From the NCBI RefSeq assembly GCF_900143185.1, contig NZ_FSRQ01000001.1:2046001-2110000 (forward strand): a stretch of DNA of 64,000 bases, in the 5' to 3' direction. Each line of letters opens with the position of its first letter. The stretch's first letter is position 1. This document shows, piece by piece, positions 50,385 through 58,718 of this stretch. Both the position numbers and the translations under genes were made by a program. Below the pieces are notes generated by a model. It saw only the letters and a program-made list of their open reading frames with translations, was not told the DNA's origin and made no database searches. The DNA is from Chryseobacterium scophthalmum (GTDB lineage Bacteria; Bacteroidota; Bacteroidia; Flavobacteriales; Weeksellaceae).

Positions 50385-51125
50385 TTAATACTCTTCACCA
50401 GGTATTCTACAAATCGGAGGACACGGCTTCGCATAATCATAAGTATTTGAGATCGTTTCTACACTTCCTCCATTTCCTAAATTTTTATGAAAAGCAATAA
50501 ATATTAATGCCGGTAACTGTTTTTGATAAATCTCTGAATATTTTAACCCAAATGAACAAACAAAGCTAAGATCTGCATCTGCATGACAAATTTTTTCTGA
50601 AGGAACATAGAATTTATTAAAAATAGTTTTTGCTTTATCTTCTTTATATTGAGCATAAAACCAGTCTTGACCGTTACTTTGCCAAGATTCGATAGAATTT
50701 ACCGCTTTATCCTGCTCCATGATTGGTTGGCTTGTAATTGGAAAAAACATATCAGAATCGTTATCAATCTTACGCATATCTTTTGATAATAACGCATTCT
50801 TAACAATAGTATAAGTCTGAACTTCAGTTAATTTCAGATCATTTTCTAAAGCTTCAAAAGTGCAATACGGAAATTCACCAACGGCTACTTTAGTTCCTTT
50901 TTCATCCAATGGACATAAAATCATCGTCAATTGATCTTTCACAACTCCTATTTCTACACAAAATTCTTTATTAGAGTTATTTTTCTTAAGCCATTGCACT
51001 TGCTCAGGTGATAAATTGAATACATAATTTTCGGGAAAAAGCTCTGCAATTCTTTTAATGTCCTGCTTTGCCATAATCCAGCCTTCCAAAGCCATGGAAT
51101 ATTCTTCTCTGTTTAAATTATTCAT
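50385..51125 (-). CDS. unknown protein at the head of the signalling operon
   Basis: I do not recognise this 246-residue protein. It has no signal peptide and no membrane helix, so it is cytoplasmic. The sequence is mixed alpha/beta and slightly acidic; three cysteines are near the end in PCPPICRIPGEEY. It lies 14 bp before the membrane-protein gene. That spacing implies co-transcription with the membrane protein, histidine kinase and response regulator, so it may be a signal source or target of that pathway. The gene begins after a 70-bp region with a weak promoter match. Confidence 0.75.
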   Translation of the reverse strand: MNNLNREEYSMALEGWIMAKQDIKRIAELFPENYVFNLSPEQVQWLKKNNSNKEFCVEIGVVKDQLTMILCPLDEKGTKVAVGEFPYCTFEALENDLKLTEVQTYTIVKNALLSKDMRKIDNDSDMFFPITSQPIMEQDKAVNSIESWQSNGQDWFYAQYKEDKAKTIFNKFYVPSEKICHADADLSFVCSFGLKYSEIYQKQLPALIFIAFHKNLGNGGSVETISNTYDYAKPCPPICRIPGEEY

Positions 51126-51207
51126 AAAGATGGTTTTTAATTTCTGTGCATAAAATTATTGAATCTGCCTAAACTACGCAAACATCCCATGAATAAATAA
51201 TAATTAT

Positions 51208-51825
51208 TTAATAGTTTCTCACCGTCACATGAAAACAGCTCTGTTGTTTTTCTTTAATGTAATAAATGCGCCCTGCATCCGCATAGTATTTTAACACCTT
51301 TTCTAATGCAGCTTCCATTTTTGGGTTATTCTTTAAAACACCATTAAATCTTACATAAGAAATATCGAATGAATTACCGTAATTATGCGAACTAATCCCT
51401 AAACTTGCGTTAGAATTTACTCTTCTCAACCTGCATTGATCTTCAAGTGTTCTGGTAATCGATGAAACCATGAAAGTATGACCTTTTGTTTCTTTACTGA
51501 ATCTTGCGCCGATTTTTTCTAAAGTTGCCTTTCCTTTAGAAACCATCCAGGCTCTACTGTAATCTAATTTTTGAACCTTAAAGCCTTTTCCTGATTTTTT
51601 GATGGAATGAAATTTCCCGTTATTGATATATTTCTGAACGGTTGCTGTGGTTTTCAGAAGTTTCACATTAAAACTTTTCGAAGCATCTAAATGGGGTTTA
51701 TAAAGCGGAGTCGGCTCAACTTTTAAAACTTCCGTAAGATCATAACAAGGCAGCGTTTTTTTGGATTGCTGACTAGAAAAAGTATGATGGAAAAGTAAAG
51801 GGATTATAAAAAGATACTTCCTCAT
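51208..51825 (-). CDS. DUF5715 / peptidase M15-like secreted protein
   Basis: This 205-residue protein begins with a short signal peptide (MRKYLFIIPLLFHHTFSSQ). The core has the M15-like zinc pattern SSHNYGNSFDIS (His and Asp ligands) and CFHVTVRN (second His), with SITRTLEDQCRLRRVN before it. The family is annotated as DUF5715 and resembles D-Ala-D-Ala carboxypeptidases that act on peptidoglycan, so a cell-wall hydrolase is likely. It is encoded alone. Confidence 0.8.
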   Translation of the reverse strand: MRKYLFIIPLLFHHTFSSQQSKKTLPCYDLTEVLKVEPTPLYKPHLDASKSFNVKLLKTTATVQKYINNGKFHSIKKSGKGFKVQKLDYSRAWMVSKGKATLEKIGARFSKETKGHTFMVSSITRTLEDQCRLRRVNSNASLGISSHNYGNSFDISYVRFNGVLKNNPKMEAALEKVLKYYADAGRIYYIKEKQQSCFHVTVRNY

Positions 51826-52056
51826 TAAATATCATTTAAAATGTAAAACAAATAAATATTGGTTTTCTTACATTCAAAGATATTAATTTCAAGAAATGGC
51901 ATAACATTTTACATTTAAAAATATTAACTTAAAAAAAGTTAATTAACACAATTATCACTAAAAATAAAACCACAATTATAATAAAATAAATATTTAAAAT
52001 AAAAAATCATTGAATTATTAATTTTTGTAAATTAGCTTACTAATTAAAAAATACAA

Positions 52057-52062
52057 TAGGAG
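52057..52062 (+). promoter_or_regulatory. Shine-Dalgarno-like site of aqpZ
   Basis: TAGGAG directly precedes ATG 52063. Strong SD sites are rare in this window, and the spacing is very short. Confidence 0.4.
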
Positions 52063-52779
52063 ATGATTTCAAAAACCTCAAAATTTGTTGCTGAAATGTT
52101 CGGCACCATGGTCTTAGTTTTAATGGGTTGCGGAAGCGCTGTAATTGCAGGAGCAGATGGAACCACAGGAGTAGGGCTTCTAGGAATTTCTTTCGCATTT
52201 GGCCTTAGTGTTGTTGCCATGGCTTATGCAATTGGTCACATTTCGGGATGCCACATTAATCCTGCAATTTCAATTGCGATGGTTGCAGCAGGAAGAATGA
52301 AAATGGGCGAAGCAATTAGCTATGTTATTGCTCAGATTATCGGAGCCATCATTGGAGCCGGAATTCTTTACCTGATTTTTACCAACCATCCCGGTGCAGA
52401 AATGAAACCGTGGGCTTTAGGATCTAATGGTTGGGGAACCGGATATCTTGATCAGTATAATACAATTGCAGCTTTTGTTGCTGAATTCGTTTTCACTTTT
52501 ATCTTTTTGATGGTGATTTTAGGATCAACTTCTACAAAAAACATCAATGGTGGATTTGCAGGTTTAGCAATTGGTTTTTCTTTGGTTCTAATTCATATTG
52601 TTGGAATTAAAATAACCGGAGTTTCTGTAAACCCGGCAAGAAGTATTGGTCCCGCAATTTTTGCGGGTGGAGAAGCGCTTTCTCAATTATGGTTATTTAT
52701 TTTAGCTCCCGTTTTAGGTGGGGTTTTCGCAGCATTCACTTACAATTTATTGATTGAAAAGCCTGAAGCGGCAAAATAG
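52063..52779 (+). CDS. aqpZ: aquaporin Z (MIP family channel)
   Basis: This 238-residue inner-membrane channel conducts water. It has six helices and the two NPA boxes: SGCHINPAIS (about residues 61-70) and GVSVNPARS (about 187-195). The aromatic/Arg selectivity residues look like a water channel (His in HISGCH, Arg in NPARS). The length matches the aquaporin group, not glycerol facilitators. A short SD-like sequence precedes the start. A terminator follows. Confidence 0.95.
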   Translation: MISKTSKFVAEMFGTMVLVLMGCGSAVIAGADGTTGVGLLGISFAFGLSVVAMAYAIGHISGCHINPAISIAMVAAGRMKMGEAISYVIAQIIGAIIGAGILYLIFTNHPGAEMKPWALGSNGWGTGYLDQYNTIAAFVAEFVFTFIFLMVILGSTSTKNINGGFAGLAIGFSLVLIHIVGIKITGVSVNPARSIGPAIFAGGEALSQLWLFILAPVLGGVFAAFTYNLLIEKPEAAK

Positions 52780-52801
52780 TAAAACACATTTTCATATAAA
52801 T

Positions 52802-52827
52802 AAATCCTGTCTTTTCAGACAGGATTT
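52802..52827. terminator. bidirectional intrinsic terminator
   Basis: AAATCCTGTCT-TTTC-AGACAGGATTT is an 11-bp stem between aqpZ and the convergent gene ending at 52829. Confidence 0.85.
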
Positions 52828-52828
52828 T

Positions 52829-53374
52829 CTATTTTATTTTCTTAATTTCAAAAGGATTTTTAAAGATGAGTTCTTCATGCTTTCCTTTCACCTCCATTTT
52901 TTTTGATAATAAATTGAGCGCCATTTTTCTTATAAAAAGATCTTTATCAGTAAGATTCCAATAAGAATCTTCATGAACTTTTGCTGGTTTTCGGATTAAA
53001 TAAAATTCAGTTTCCCAAGAATCTACATTATGATAAAACTCAATAATTCCACAATGTTCAGGAATAACAGAATGTTCAATCATTCCCATTGGCAAAAGAA
53101 AACTGAAAGAATTGCAGATGTAATCTCCACAGCAAATCTTATCGTGCTTTAGAAATTTCTCTCCTGTAGAAGTATTGACGTAAGATTTTTTAAAATCATT
53201 TTTAAAATCGCTTTTAGACAATTTAATTTCAATTTCATGGCTAAAACCTTCTGCATTTATAATTAAAATATCAGCTTCCCAATCTGCCTGAAAATGGTTG
53301 GTCAACACAATTTCTTTCTCAAAATCACATTGTGAATGAATGTATGCATGAACAAGCTCTTCTATTTTTAACAT
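52829..53374 (-). CDS. PD-(D/E)XK-like nuclease-fold protein
   Basis: I do not recognise this 181-residue protein as a named family. It has a restriction-endonuclease-like core: ADILIINAEG followed by HEIEIKLSKSDFKNDFKK gives the Asp...Glu-x-Lys arrangement, and KHDKICCGDY may be a further active-site or metal-binding part. It lacks a signal peptide and so is cytoplasmic. Similar short proteins in phages and bacteria are predicted nucleases, but the substrate is unknown. It stands next to aquaporin and the acyl-protein synthetase without obvious link. Confidence 0.62.
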   Translation of the reverse strand: MLKIEELVHAYIHSQCDFEKEIVLTNHFQADWEADILIINAEGFSHEIEIKLSKSDFKNDFKKSYVNTSTGEKFLKHDKICCGDYICNSFSFLLPMGMIEHSVIPEHCGIIEFYHNVDSWETEFYLIRKPAKVHEDSYWNLTDKDLFIRKMALNLLSKKMEVKGKHEELIFKNPFEIKKIK

Positions 53375-53439
53375 TAATTACTTTTAAGAAACAATTATTA
53401 AACACTAAAATTCTCACATTCTAAAACTCTCCAATCCAA

Positions 53440-54465
53440 TTAGCTTACCAGCAAGCTGCAACCACGAATATCAGAATGGTCAATTCTTCCCAAAACCTGA
53501 AATTTATCGCCAACAATTTTTCCTAAATCCTGAGTAGCAATAAATGAGCAAGAATGAATATTAGCTAAATCAATAATATTAATGGCACCGGTTTTTCCTT
53601 CCTTTTCATAACTGAATGGGTCTTCTACATTTCTCATTAAAACACGCATCCAGTTTGGACATTGATATTCATTTTGTCCCAAAGAATAAGCTTGCGAAAG
53701 AAGCTCGGTCATAGAATATTCCGAATAAATTTTATCGGTTTTAAAACCGTCCTGCAAAATCTTCAGCAATTCATCTTTAGTCATTTCCTCTTTTCGCCCC
53801 TTCATTCCGCCTGTTTCGATCACAGTAAGAGTGTTTGAGTATTTGAGTGTTTGAGTGTTTGACTTGCAGAAATCCAAAAAATCTAAAAGTGCAAATGAAA
53901 CACCGAAGAGAATAACATTTTTATCTTTTAACTCATTTAAAAGTTTAAATAAATCTTCATGATTGTAAAGAAAATATCCGTTTTCAGGTTTATCGGATTT
54001 TTTCATTAAATAATCAACCATATAGATTAAAGAAGAATTTTGTTTTTCAAGATAACTTGGCAACAATCCAAGAAAAATAAAATCTTCCGGCTTTCCGATA
54101 AACTGTTCAAAACTTTTATAAATACTTTCCTGATAAATATTTTCATCAGCAATGAAATGCTTAGACAAATTCATCTGAGTTGTTCCCGAACTCTGAAAAT
54201 ATAATTCTGTAGATACATTCTTGTCTAAAATCTGATGATTTTTAAACATCTCAATCGGCAAAAACGGAATTTTATCTAAACTTTTAACTTCTTCAGGATT
54301 GATTTTCAAATAGTCAACAAACTTTCTATACACTTCTATATTATCATATTGATAACGAAATGTCTTGAGTGACGCAGCCAAAAAGTCATGCTCCGTCTTT
54401 ATGTTAAATATATTTTCCAATGATATAAATATTTTTAAACCTGTTATTAGCTCAAAATGAAGCAT
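53440..54465 (-). CDS. LuxE/PaaK-family acyl-protein synthetase-like
   Basis: This 341-residue protein is an ANL-superfamily adenylate-forming enzyme of LuxE type. The adenylation motifs are FQSSGTTQM (P-loop-like), ETGGMKGRKEEM and YSEYSMTELLSQAY. LuxE-like proteins activate fatty acids or other carboxylates and transfer the acyl group to a partner. The start at 54465 is uncertain. A four-copy GAGTGTTT tandem repeat (53829-53860) lies inside the coding region and encodes SNTQTLKYSNTL; it is not a multiple of three in length but leaves the frame open. Confidence 0.8.
   Translation of the reverse strand: MLHFELITGLKIFISLENIFNIKTEHDFLAASLKTFRYQYDNIEVYRKFVDYLKINPEEVKSLDKIPFLPIEMFKNHQILDKNVSTELYFQSSGTTQMNLSKHFIADENIYQESIYKSFEQFIGKPEDFIFLGLLPSYLEKQNSSLIYMVDYLMKKSDKPENGYFLYNHEDLFKLLNELKDKNVILFGVSFALLDFLDFCKSNTQTLKYSNTLTVIETGGMKGRKEEMTKDELLKILQDGFKTDKIYSEYSMTELLSQAYSLGQNEYQCPNWMRVLMRNVEDPFSYEKEGKTGAINIIDLANIHSCSFIATQDLGKIVGDKFQVLGRIDHSDIRGCSLLVS
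53829..53860. repeat. (GAGTGTTT)4 tandem repeat inside a coding region
   Basis: Three perfect and one one-mismatch 8-bp units lie within the LuxE-like gene. Loss or gain of one unit would shift the frame. Confidence 0.85.
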
Positions 54466-54539
54466 TTGCTATATTAAGCATAACTTTTAATTATTTTTTA
54501 ATGTTAAAGATTAAAAAATTGGTCGGGTTTTTGTAACTT

Positions 54540-54619
54540 CATCCTCGGAATATGGATTAGTAATAAAGATTTTAAAATCTTTTTACAAGGATTACCTCAT
54601 TTATGGGGTAATTTTTTTT
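54540..54619 (+). ncRNA. candidate small RNA upstream of the acyl-protein synthetase gene
   Basis: Plus-strand hairpins ATCC..GGAT, AAGATTTTAAAATCTT (54566-54581) and ATTACCTCAT / ATGGGGTAAT (54591-54612) end in a T8 run. No plus-strand gene precedes it, so this terminator should end an otherwise unexplained RNA. No matching promoter was found. Confidence 0.35.
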
Positions 54620-55394
54620 ATTCCTGTTTTTCAAAAGTTTTCAGTTGAAAATCGTGCTCGAAAACTCCATAGGTGAAATAGGAAATCCAGTCTCCCAGAT
54701 TGATATATTTTGAATTTTTTCCTAAATCTAAAACCATCGGCAAATGTCGGTGACCGTAAATAAAGTAATCAATATTCTCTGTTTCAAGCTTCTTTTTAGA
54801 ATAAATAATCAAAAACTCTTTATCTTCTCCTAAAAAGGCTTTGTCTTCATCTCCAGAAATCATTTTATTTTTCTGTGACATATACAAAGCAATCTTCATT
54901 GCAATGTCGGGATGCAGCCATTTGAAAAACCATTGTGCAATAGGATTTGTAAAGACTTTTTTCATTCTTTTATACCCTTTGTCTCCTGGTCCTAATCCGT
55001 CCCCATGAGCTAAGAGAAACTGTTTTCCTGCAATTTCAAAATATTGTTTTTTATAAAAAACGGTACAGCCAATCTCTTCTTCAAGATAATCTTTCATCCA
55101 CAAATCGTGGTTTCCTACAAAAAAATAAACCTGAATACCGTGGTCTTTTAATTCGGCAATTTTTCCTAGAACACGTACATAACCTTTTGGAATTACATGA
55201 TTCCATTCGTGCCAAAAATCAAATAAGTCACCCATCAAAAATAAAACCTGAGCATCTTCTTTGATCTCATTCATCCATCGGATAAATTTTTCTTCACGCA
55301 CTTTACTCTCCTTAGGATTAGGAGCTCCAAAATGCTGATCCGAAGCAAAATACACTTTTTTTCCCGGCTCTAAATTAATGGTTGTTTTAATCAC
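54618..55394 (-). CDS. lpxH: UDP-2,3-diacylglucosamine diphosphatase (LpxH-like)
   Basis: This 258-residue calcineurin-like phosphoesterase hydrolyses UDP-2,3-diacylglucosamine to lipid X in lipid A synthesis. The metallophosphatase motifs are SDQHFGAP (residues 18-25), GDLFDFWHEW (the D-x-F-D-F-W hallmark of LpxH), GNHDLWMKD, LAHGDGLGPGD and GHRHLPMV. The active site is complete. The stop codon overlaps the T run of a plus-strand terminator. It is followed upstream by queD with a 31-bp gap. Confidence 0.9.
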   Translation of the reverse strand: MIKTTINLEPGKKVYFASDQHFGAPNPKESKVREEKFIRWMNEIKEDAQVLFLMGDLFDFWHEWNHVIPKGYVRVLGKIAELKDHGIQVYFFVGNHDLWMKDYLEEEIGCTVFYKKQYFEIAGKQFLLAHGDGLGPGDKGYKRMKKVFTNPIAQWFFKWLHPDIAMKIALYMSQKNKMISGDEDKAFLGEDKEFLIIYSKKKLETENIDYFIYGHRHLPMVLDLGKNSKYINLGDWISYFTYGVFEHDFQLKTFEKQE

Positions 55395-55425
55395 CTTTTA
55401 TATTTTAAATTCAGTAAAAAAAATA

Positions 55426-55869
55426 TTAATTATCCTCTGCAAACCATTCTCCGTAAGAGTTTTCGGTTTCGTGAAGTTTAAGATAAGCTAAAGAAATTCC
55501 TTCCGGAAGTTTTGATTTTACTTTTGCAGCAATGGCGTACAACATATTTTCGCAAGTCGGCTGAAAAGTACAGTAGATCACTTTATGACCCTGATTTTCC
55601 AAACCTTCTCCCAATTCTCTATGCGGAGAAACTCCGTTAATCAAAACAGCATGATCCCAAACATCAACAATTTCAGATTTTACAATATCTTTAATATCGC
55701 CAAAATCTACCACCATTCCGTTTTTAGGATTTTCAAGATCATTTATCGGTTTTCCTTTTACTGTAACGAAAAGTTTATAGGAATGTCCGTGCATATTTTT
55801 ACATTTCCCGTCATAATTGTATAAAACATGAGCAGTTTCGAATGTAAAAATTTTTGTAATACGTATCAT
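55426..55869 (-). CDS. queD: 6-carboxy-5,6,7,8-tetrahydropterin synthase
   Basis: This 147-residue enzyme converts dihydroneopterin triphosphate to 6-carboxytetrahydropterin in queuosine synthesis. The start at 55869 (MIRITKIFTFETAHVLY) is chosen over 55908, which would include the promoter box. Zinc ligands are ETAH (His) and CKNMHGHSY (Cys, His, His), and the catalytic part is HETENSYGEW. It is a small tetramer-forming protein of normal length. The promoter is 4 nt before the start. Confidence 0.93.
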   Translation of the reverse strand: MIRITKIFTFETAHVLYNYDGKCKNMHGHSYKLFVTVKGKPINDLENPKNGMVVDFGDIKDIVKSEIVDVWDHAVLINGVSPHRELGEGLENQGHKVIYCTFQPTCENMLYAIAAKVKSKLPEGISLAYLKLHETENSYGEWFAEDN

Positions 55870-55873
55870 AGTG

Positions 55874-55881
55874 CAAAGATA
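55874..55881 (-). promoter_or_regulatory. -7 box of queD
   Basis: TATCTTTG on the minus strand, 4 nt before ATG 55869. Confidence 0.55.
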
Positions 55882-55935
55882 AGAAAATTCGATATGCAAA
55901 AGAATCACCTTACCCTGACTTTAATTTTAATCTAA

Positions 55936-56604
55936 TTAAAATATCGTCGCTATAAATACAATCAGTACAATTGGCACAACAATGAAGGCAACGGGTAAAA
56001 TCAGATTAATAATTGCTTTGCCTATCGAAAATTTTTGCACCTCAGAAAGCCCGATCACCATGAGAACAAGTGATGCAAAAGACAAAAGCATTTCCATTGT
56101 AAATGAGATCCAGAAAACAATGCTTCCTTCAATACTAGACTCAAGATAATCTGTGTTACTCTTGAAATAATCATTTCCAAACACTGCAATTTGTAAAAAT
56201 AAAAACACCAATCCTAAAATCGAAGGAATCATTGCATACGCCATAACTCTGTAAATAGAAGAAGTATTTCCTACTCCGTTTAGCCATTTTCCTGTCCAGC
56301 TTAATAATGCCGAATAAATGTAATAAGAGATCCATCCCAACATTCCTCCTCCAACAATACAACCAAAAACAATAAAAAGCAAAGAAGAATGATCACCCAT
56401 ATCTTTTGAAGAGGCTCGATCAAAAGCTCTTACAATACCTGCAAAAATGAGCAGGATGTATAAGTATTTCTCGTATCGGGTATCGTTTATAAATTTGAAA
56501 ACCCTTCTTGGCTCTGTCCAGATTTTTGTAAAAATATCCTGATCAGAAAGTGCATCATATTTTTCAAACTCCTCAAATTGATCTTCTGTATATTTTGTTT
56601 CCAT
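55936..56604 (-). CDS. Yip1-like membrane protein
   Basis: This 222-residue protein has an N-terminal acidic region of about 40 residues, then five membrane helices of Yip1/DUF1282 type: FTKIWTEPRRVFKFINDTRYEKY (the W-x-x-P-x-x-x-F entry), GGGMLGWISYYIYSALLSWTGKWL, YRVMAYAMIPSILG and a final helix pair. Yip1-family proteins in bacteria have no established role. It lies 66 bp before queD on the same strand. Confidence 0.82.
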   Translation of the reverse strand: METKYTEDQFEEFEKYDALSDQDIFTKIWTEPRRVFKFINDTRYEKYLYILLIFAGIVRAFDRASSKDMGDHSSLLFIVFGCIVGGGMLGWISYYIYSALLSWTGKWLNGVGNTSSIYRVMAYAMIPSILGLVFLFLQIAVFGNDYFKSNTDYLESSIEGSIVFWISFTMEMLLSFASLVLMVIGLSEVQKFSIGKAIINLILPVAFIVVPIVLIVFIATIF

Positions 56605-56647
56605 GTAGTTTTTATAGGATCACGAAAATAAACATATTTATTAAAAA

Positions 56648-57031
56648 TCAAAGTAAGCTTAGCCAATTCTCATCCAATCTTTTAATTTTCTGCGTTTCTT
56701 TATCAATAAAAACCCAAAGCGTGAGAGAATCTACAACCAAAGCATCATTGCAATAGAATTCTACTTTTCTTGGCTGTCGAATTCCTTCCGGTGATTTTGG
56801 ATAAGTTTTTATAGTAATTATATCTCCTAAATAAACCTGCTTTTTGTATTGAATATGATGATCGAGAAGCATCCAGATATCATCTGAAAAACCCAGTTTA
56901 TTTTTTACAGAATCCCAATGTTCACCTGCAATTTCTTCTACCCATTTTACATATTGCACATTATTGACGTGATTATTTAAATCGATATGTTGCTCCGTAA
57001 TTTTTATTTGTTTTTCAAAAATCAAACTCAT
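56648..57031 (-). CDS. acyl-CoA/acyl-ACP thioesterase (hot-dog fold)
   Basis: This 127-residue protein has the 4HBT thioesterase pattern: an N-terminal strand FEKQIKITEQHIDLNNHVNNVQYVKWVEEIA (with Asp-His-x-N-N), then IQYKKQVYLGDIITIKTYP and LWVFIDKETQKIKRL. The start at 57031 (MSLIFEKQ) is preferred. Such proteins hydrolyse medium-chain acyl-CoA or acyl-ACP; the substrate is unknown. It lies downstream of the aceA gene, separated by a gap with a hairpin. Confidence 0.85.
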   Translation of the reverse strand: MSLIFEKQIKITEQHIDLNNHVNNVQYVKWVEEIAGEHWDSVKNKLGFSDDIWMLLDHHIQYKKQVYLGDIITIKTYPKSPEGIRQPRKVEFYCNDALVVDSLTLWVFIDKETQKIKRLDENWLSLL

Positions 57032-57068
57032 CTTCTTCAAATATTTATTCAAAAATAAGATATCAAAC

Positions 57069-57097
57069 AGAACCTTCCCAAAAATTGAGAAGGTTCT
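57069..57097 (-). terminator. possible terminator of aceBA
   Basis: AGAACCTTC / GAAGGTTCT with an 11-nt loop; the T-run on the minus strand is weak. Confidence 0.45.
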
Positions 57098-57139
57098 TAA
57101 CAATTAAATTTAGTTAAAATGAGCTTTTTAATATTTTTT

Positions 57140-57310
57140 CCTGTTGGAAAATGCAAAGGCGCGAGGAAACTTACAAATTACATGTTTTAAGACGCAAGGA
57201 TTTTATCTTCGATAAAATTGACAACTTTTAATATTAAAAATCTTTGATTTTCTTGCGCCTTAGAAACATTATAAATTTAATTAAGCTTTGCGTCTCTGCG
57301 TTTTTTTAAC
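57140..57310. repeat. AT-rich inverted segments with GCGTC/GACGC words
   Basis: AAGACGCAAGGATTTT, its partner GATTTTCTTGCGCCTTA and TTTGCGTCTCTGCG recur in this gap after aceA, with ATTTTATC-TTC-GATAAAAT between. It looks like a remnant of a dispersed element. Confidence 0.4.
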
Positions 57311-57332
57311 AAATAATTTTTAATCAACTCTT

Positions 57333-58613
57333 TTAATGAAACTGTGCAGTTTCTGTAGAATCTTTCATTGCAACAGTCGCCGAAGAACCTCCTGTAACAA
57401 TATTCTGAACCTCATCAAAATATCCTGTTCCCACAAAAGTCTGGTGTTTCACTGCTCTGAAACCTTTTTGCTGCAAAGCAAATTCTCTTTCCTGTAGTTC
57501 AGAATAACCTGCCATTCCTTTTTCTTTATAAGCTAAAGCCAATTCAAACATCGCCGTATTCAATGCATGGAAACCAGCCAGCGTAATAAACTGGAATTTG
57601 TAACCCAATTTTGCCAATTCTTCTCTGAAATTCAACATTTCTTCAACGCTTAGTCTTGCTGCCCAGTTGAAAGAAGGCGAACAATTATAAGCCAACATTT
57701 TTCCCGGATATTTAGCATGAATTCCTTCTGCAAACTTTCTTGCCTGTTCCAGATCAGGATTTGAAGTTTCCATCCATATTAGATCTGCGTAAGGAGCATA
57801 AGATAAACCTCTGTCAATTCCCTGTTCCACTCCATTTTTCACCACATAAAAACCTTCGGAGGTTCTTTCACCAGTTACAAATTTTTTATCTCTGTCATCA
57901 ATATCTGAAGTCAACAAATCTGCTGCATCCGCATCCGTTCTTGCAATAATTAAACTTGGAACGCCCAAAACATCCGCCGCCAAACGAGCCGAAATTAATT
58001 TATTAATCGCTTCCTGAGTCGGAACCAAAACTTTTCCGCCCAAATGACCACATTTTTTCGCAGAAGATAACTGATCTTCAAAATGTACCGCTGCAGCTCC
58101 CGCTTCAATCATTTGCTTCATCAATTCATACGCATTCAGATTTCCACCAAAACCAGCTTCTGCATCAGCAATAATAGGAACTAAATATTCTTTTTCTCCA
58201 CCTCCGTTTACCGATTGAATCTGATCTGCCCTCAACAAAGCATTATTAATTTTTTTCACAACAGAAGGCACTGAGTTCGCAGGATACAAAGATTGATCAG
58301 GATACATTTCACCAGATAAATTCGCATCTGCTGCAACCTGCCATCCTGAAAGATAAATCGCTTCCAATCCTGCGTCAACTTCCTGTACCGCTTGATTTCC
58401 CGTCAAAGCTCCTAAACCCGCAACAAAATCCTGAGAATTCAGTTTATCCCAAAATTTCTTTGACATTTCTGTTGCAATCGTATAATCTAATTTATAAGAA
58501 CCTCGAAGTTTTAATACCTCTTCAGCTGTGTAAGGTCTTTTTACACCATTCCAACGTGGGTTTTCTAACCAGTCTTTTTCTATTTCCTGAATTTGATCTT
58601 GTTTTGTTTTCAT
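57333..58613 (-). CDS. aceA: isocitrate lyase
   Basis: This 426-residue enzyme cleaves isocitrate to glyoxylate and succinate in the glyoxylate shunt. The catalytic KKCGHLGG is present, with [25 protein letters not shown] before it and YNCSPSFNW later. Length is normal. It is the second gene of a minus-strand pair with aceB, 105 bp downstream, so a single operon is likely. Expression is needed for growth on acetate or fatty acids. The flanking regulator is divergent. Confidence 0.96.
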   Translation of the reverse strand: MKTKQDQIQEIEKDWLENPRWNGVKRPYTAEEVLKLRGSYKLDYTIATEMSKKFWDKLNSQDFVAGLGALTGNQAVQEVDAGLEAIYLSGWQVAADANLSGEMYPDQSLYPANSVPSVVKKINNALLRADQIQSVNGGGEKEYLVPIIADAEAGFGGNLNAYELMKQMIEAGAAAVHFEDQLSSAKKCGHLGGKVLVPTQEAINKLISARLAADVLGVPSLIIARTDADAADLLTSDIDDRDKKFVTGERTSEGFYVVKNGVEQGIDRGLSYAPYADLIWMETSNPDLEQARKFAEGIHAKYPGKMLAYNCSPSFNWAARLSVEEMLNFREELAKLGYKFQFITLAGFHALNTAMFELALAYKEKGMAGYSELQEREFALQQKGFRAVKHQTFVGTGYFDEVQNIVTGGSSATVAMKDSTETAQFH

Positions 58614-58718
58614 AATATTTTTTGTTTAGTTAATTATTGCTTGATGTTAGTTGATGGTTGTTGGTTTTTAGTTGACAGCTTATAATTCTTAGACACTAAA
58701 ACCCTCCAACTCTCCCAC

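Noticed and set aside
54618..54620. Terminator at 54591-54619 as that of the LpxH gene.
   Set aside because: The T run follows the hairpin on the plus strand and the gene is on the minus strand, so its orientation is wrong.
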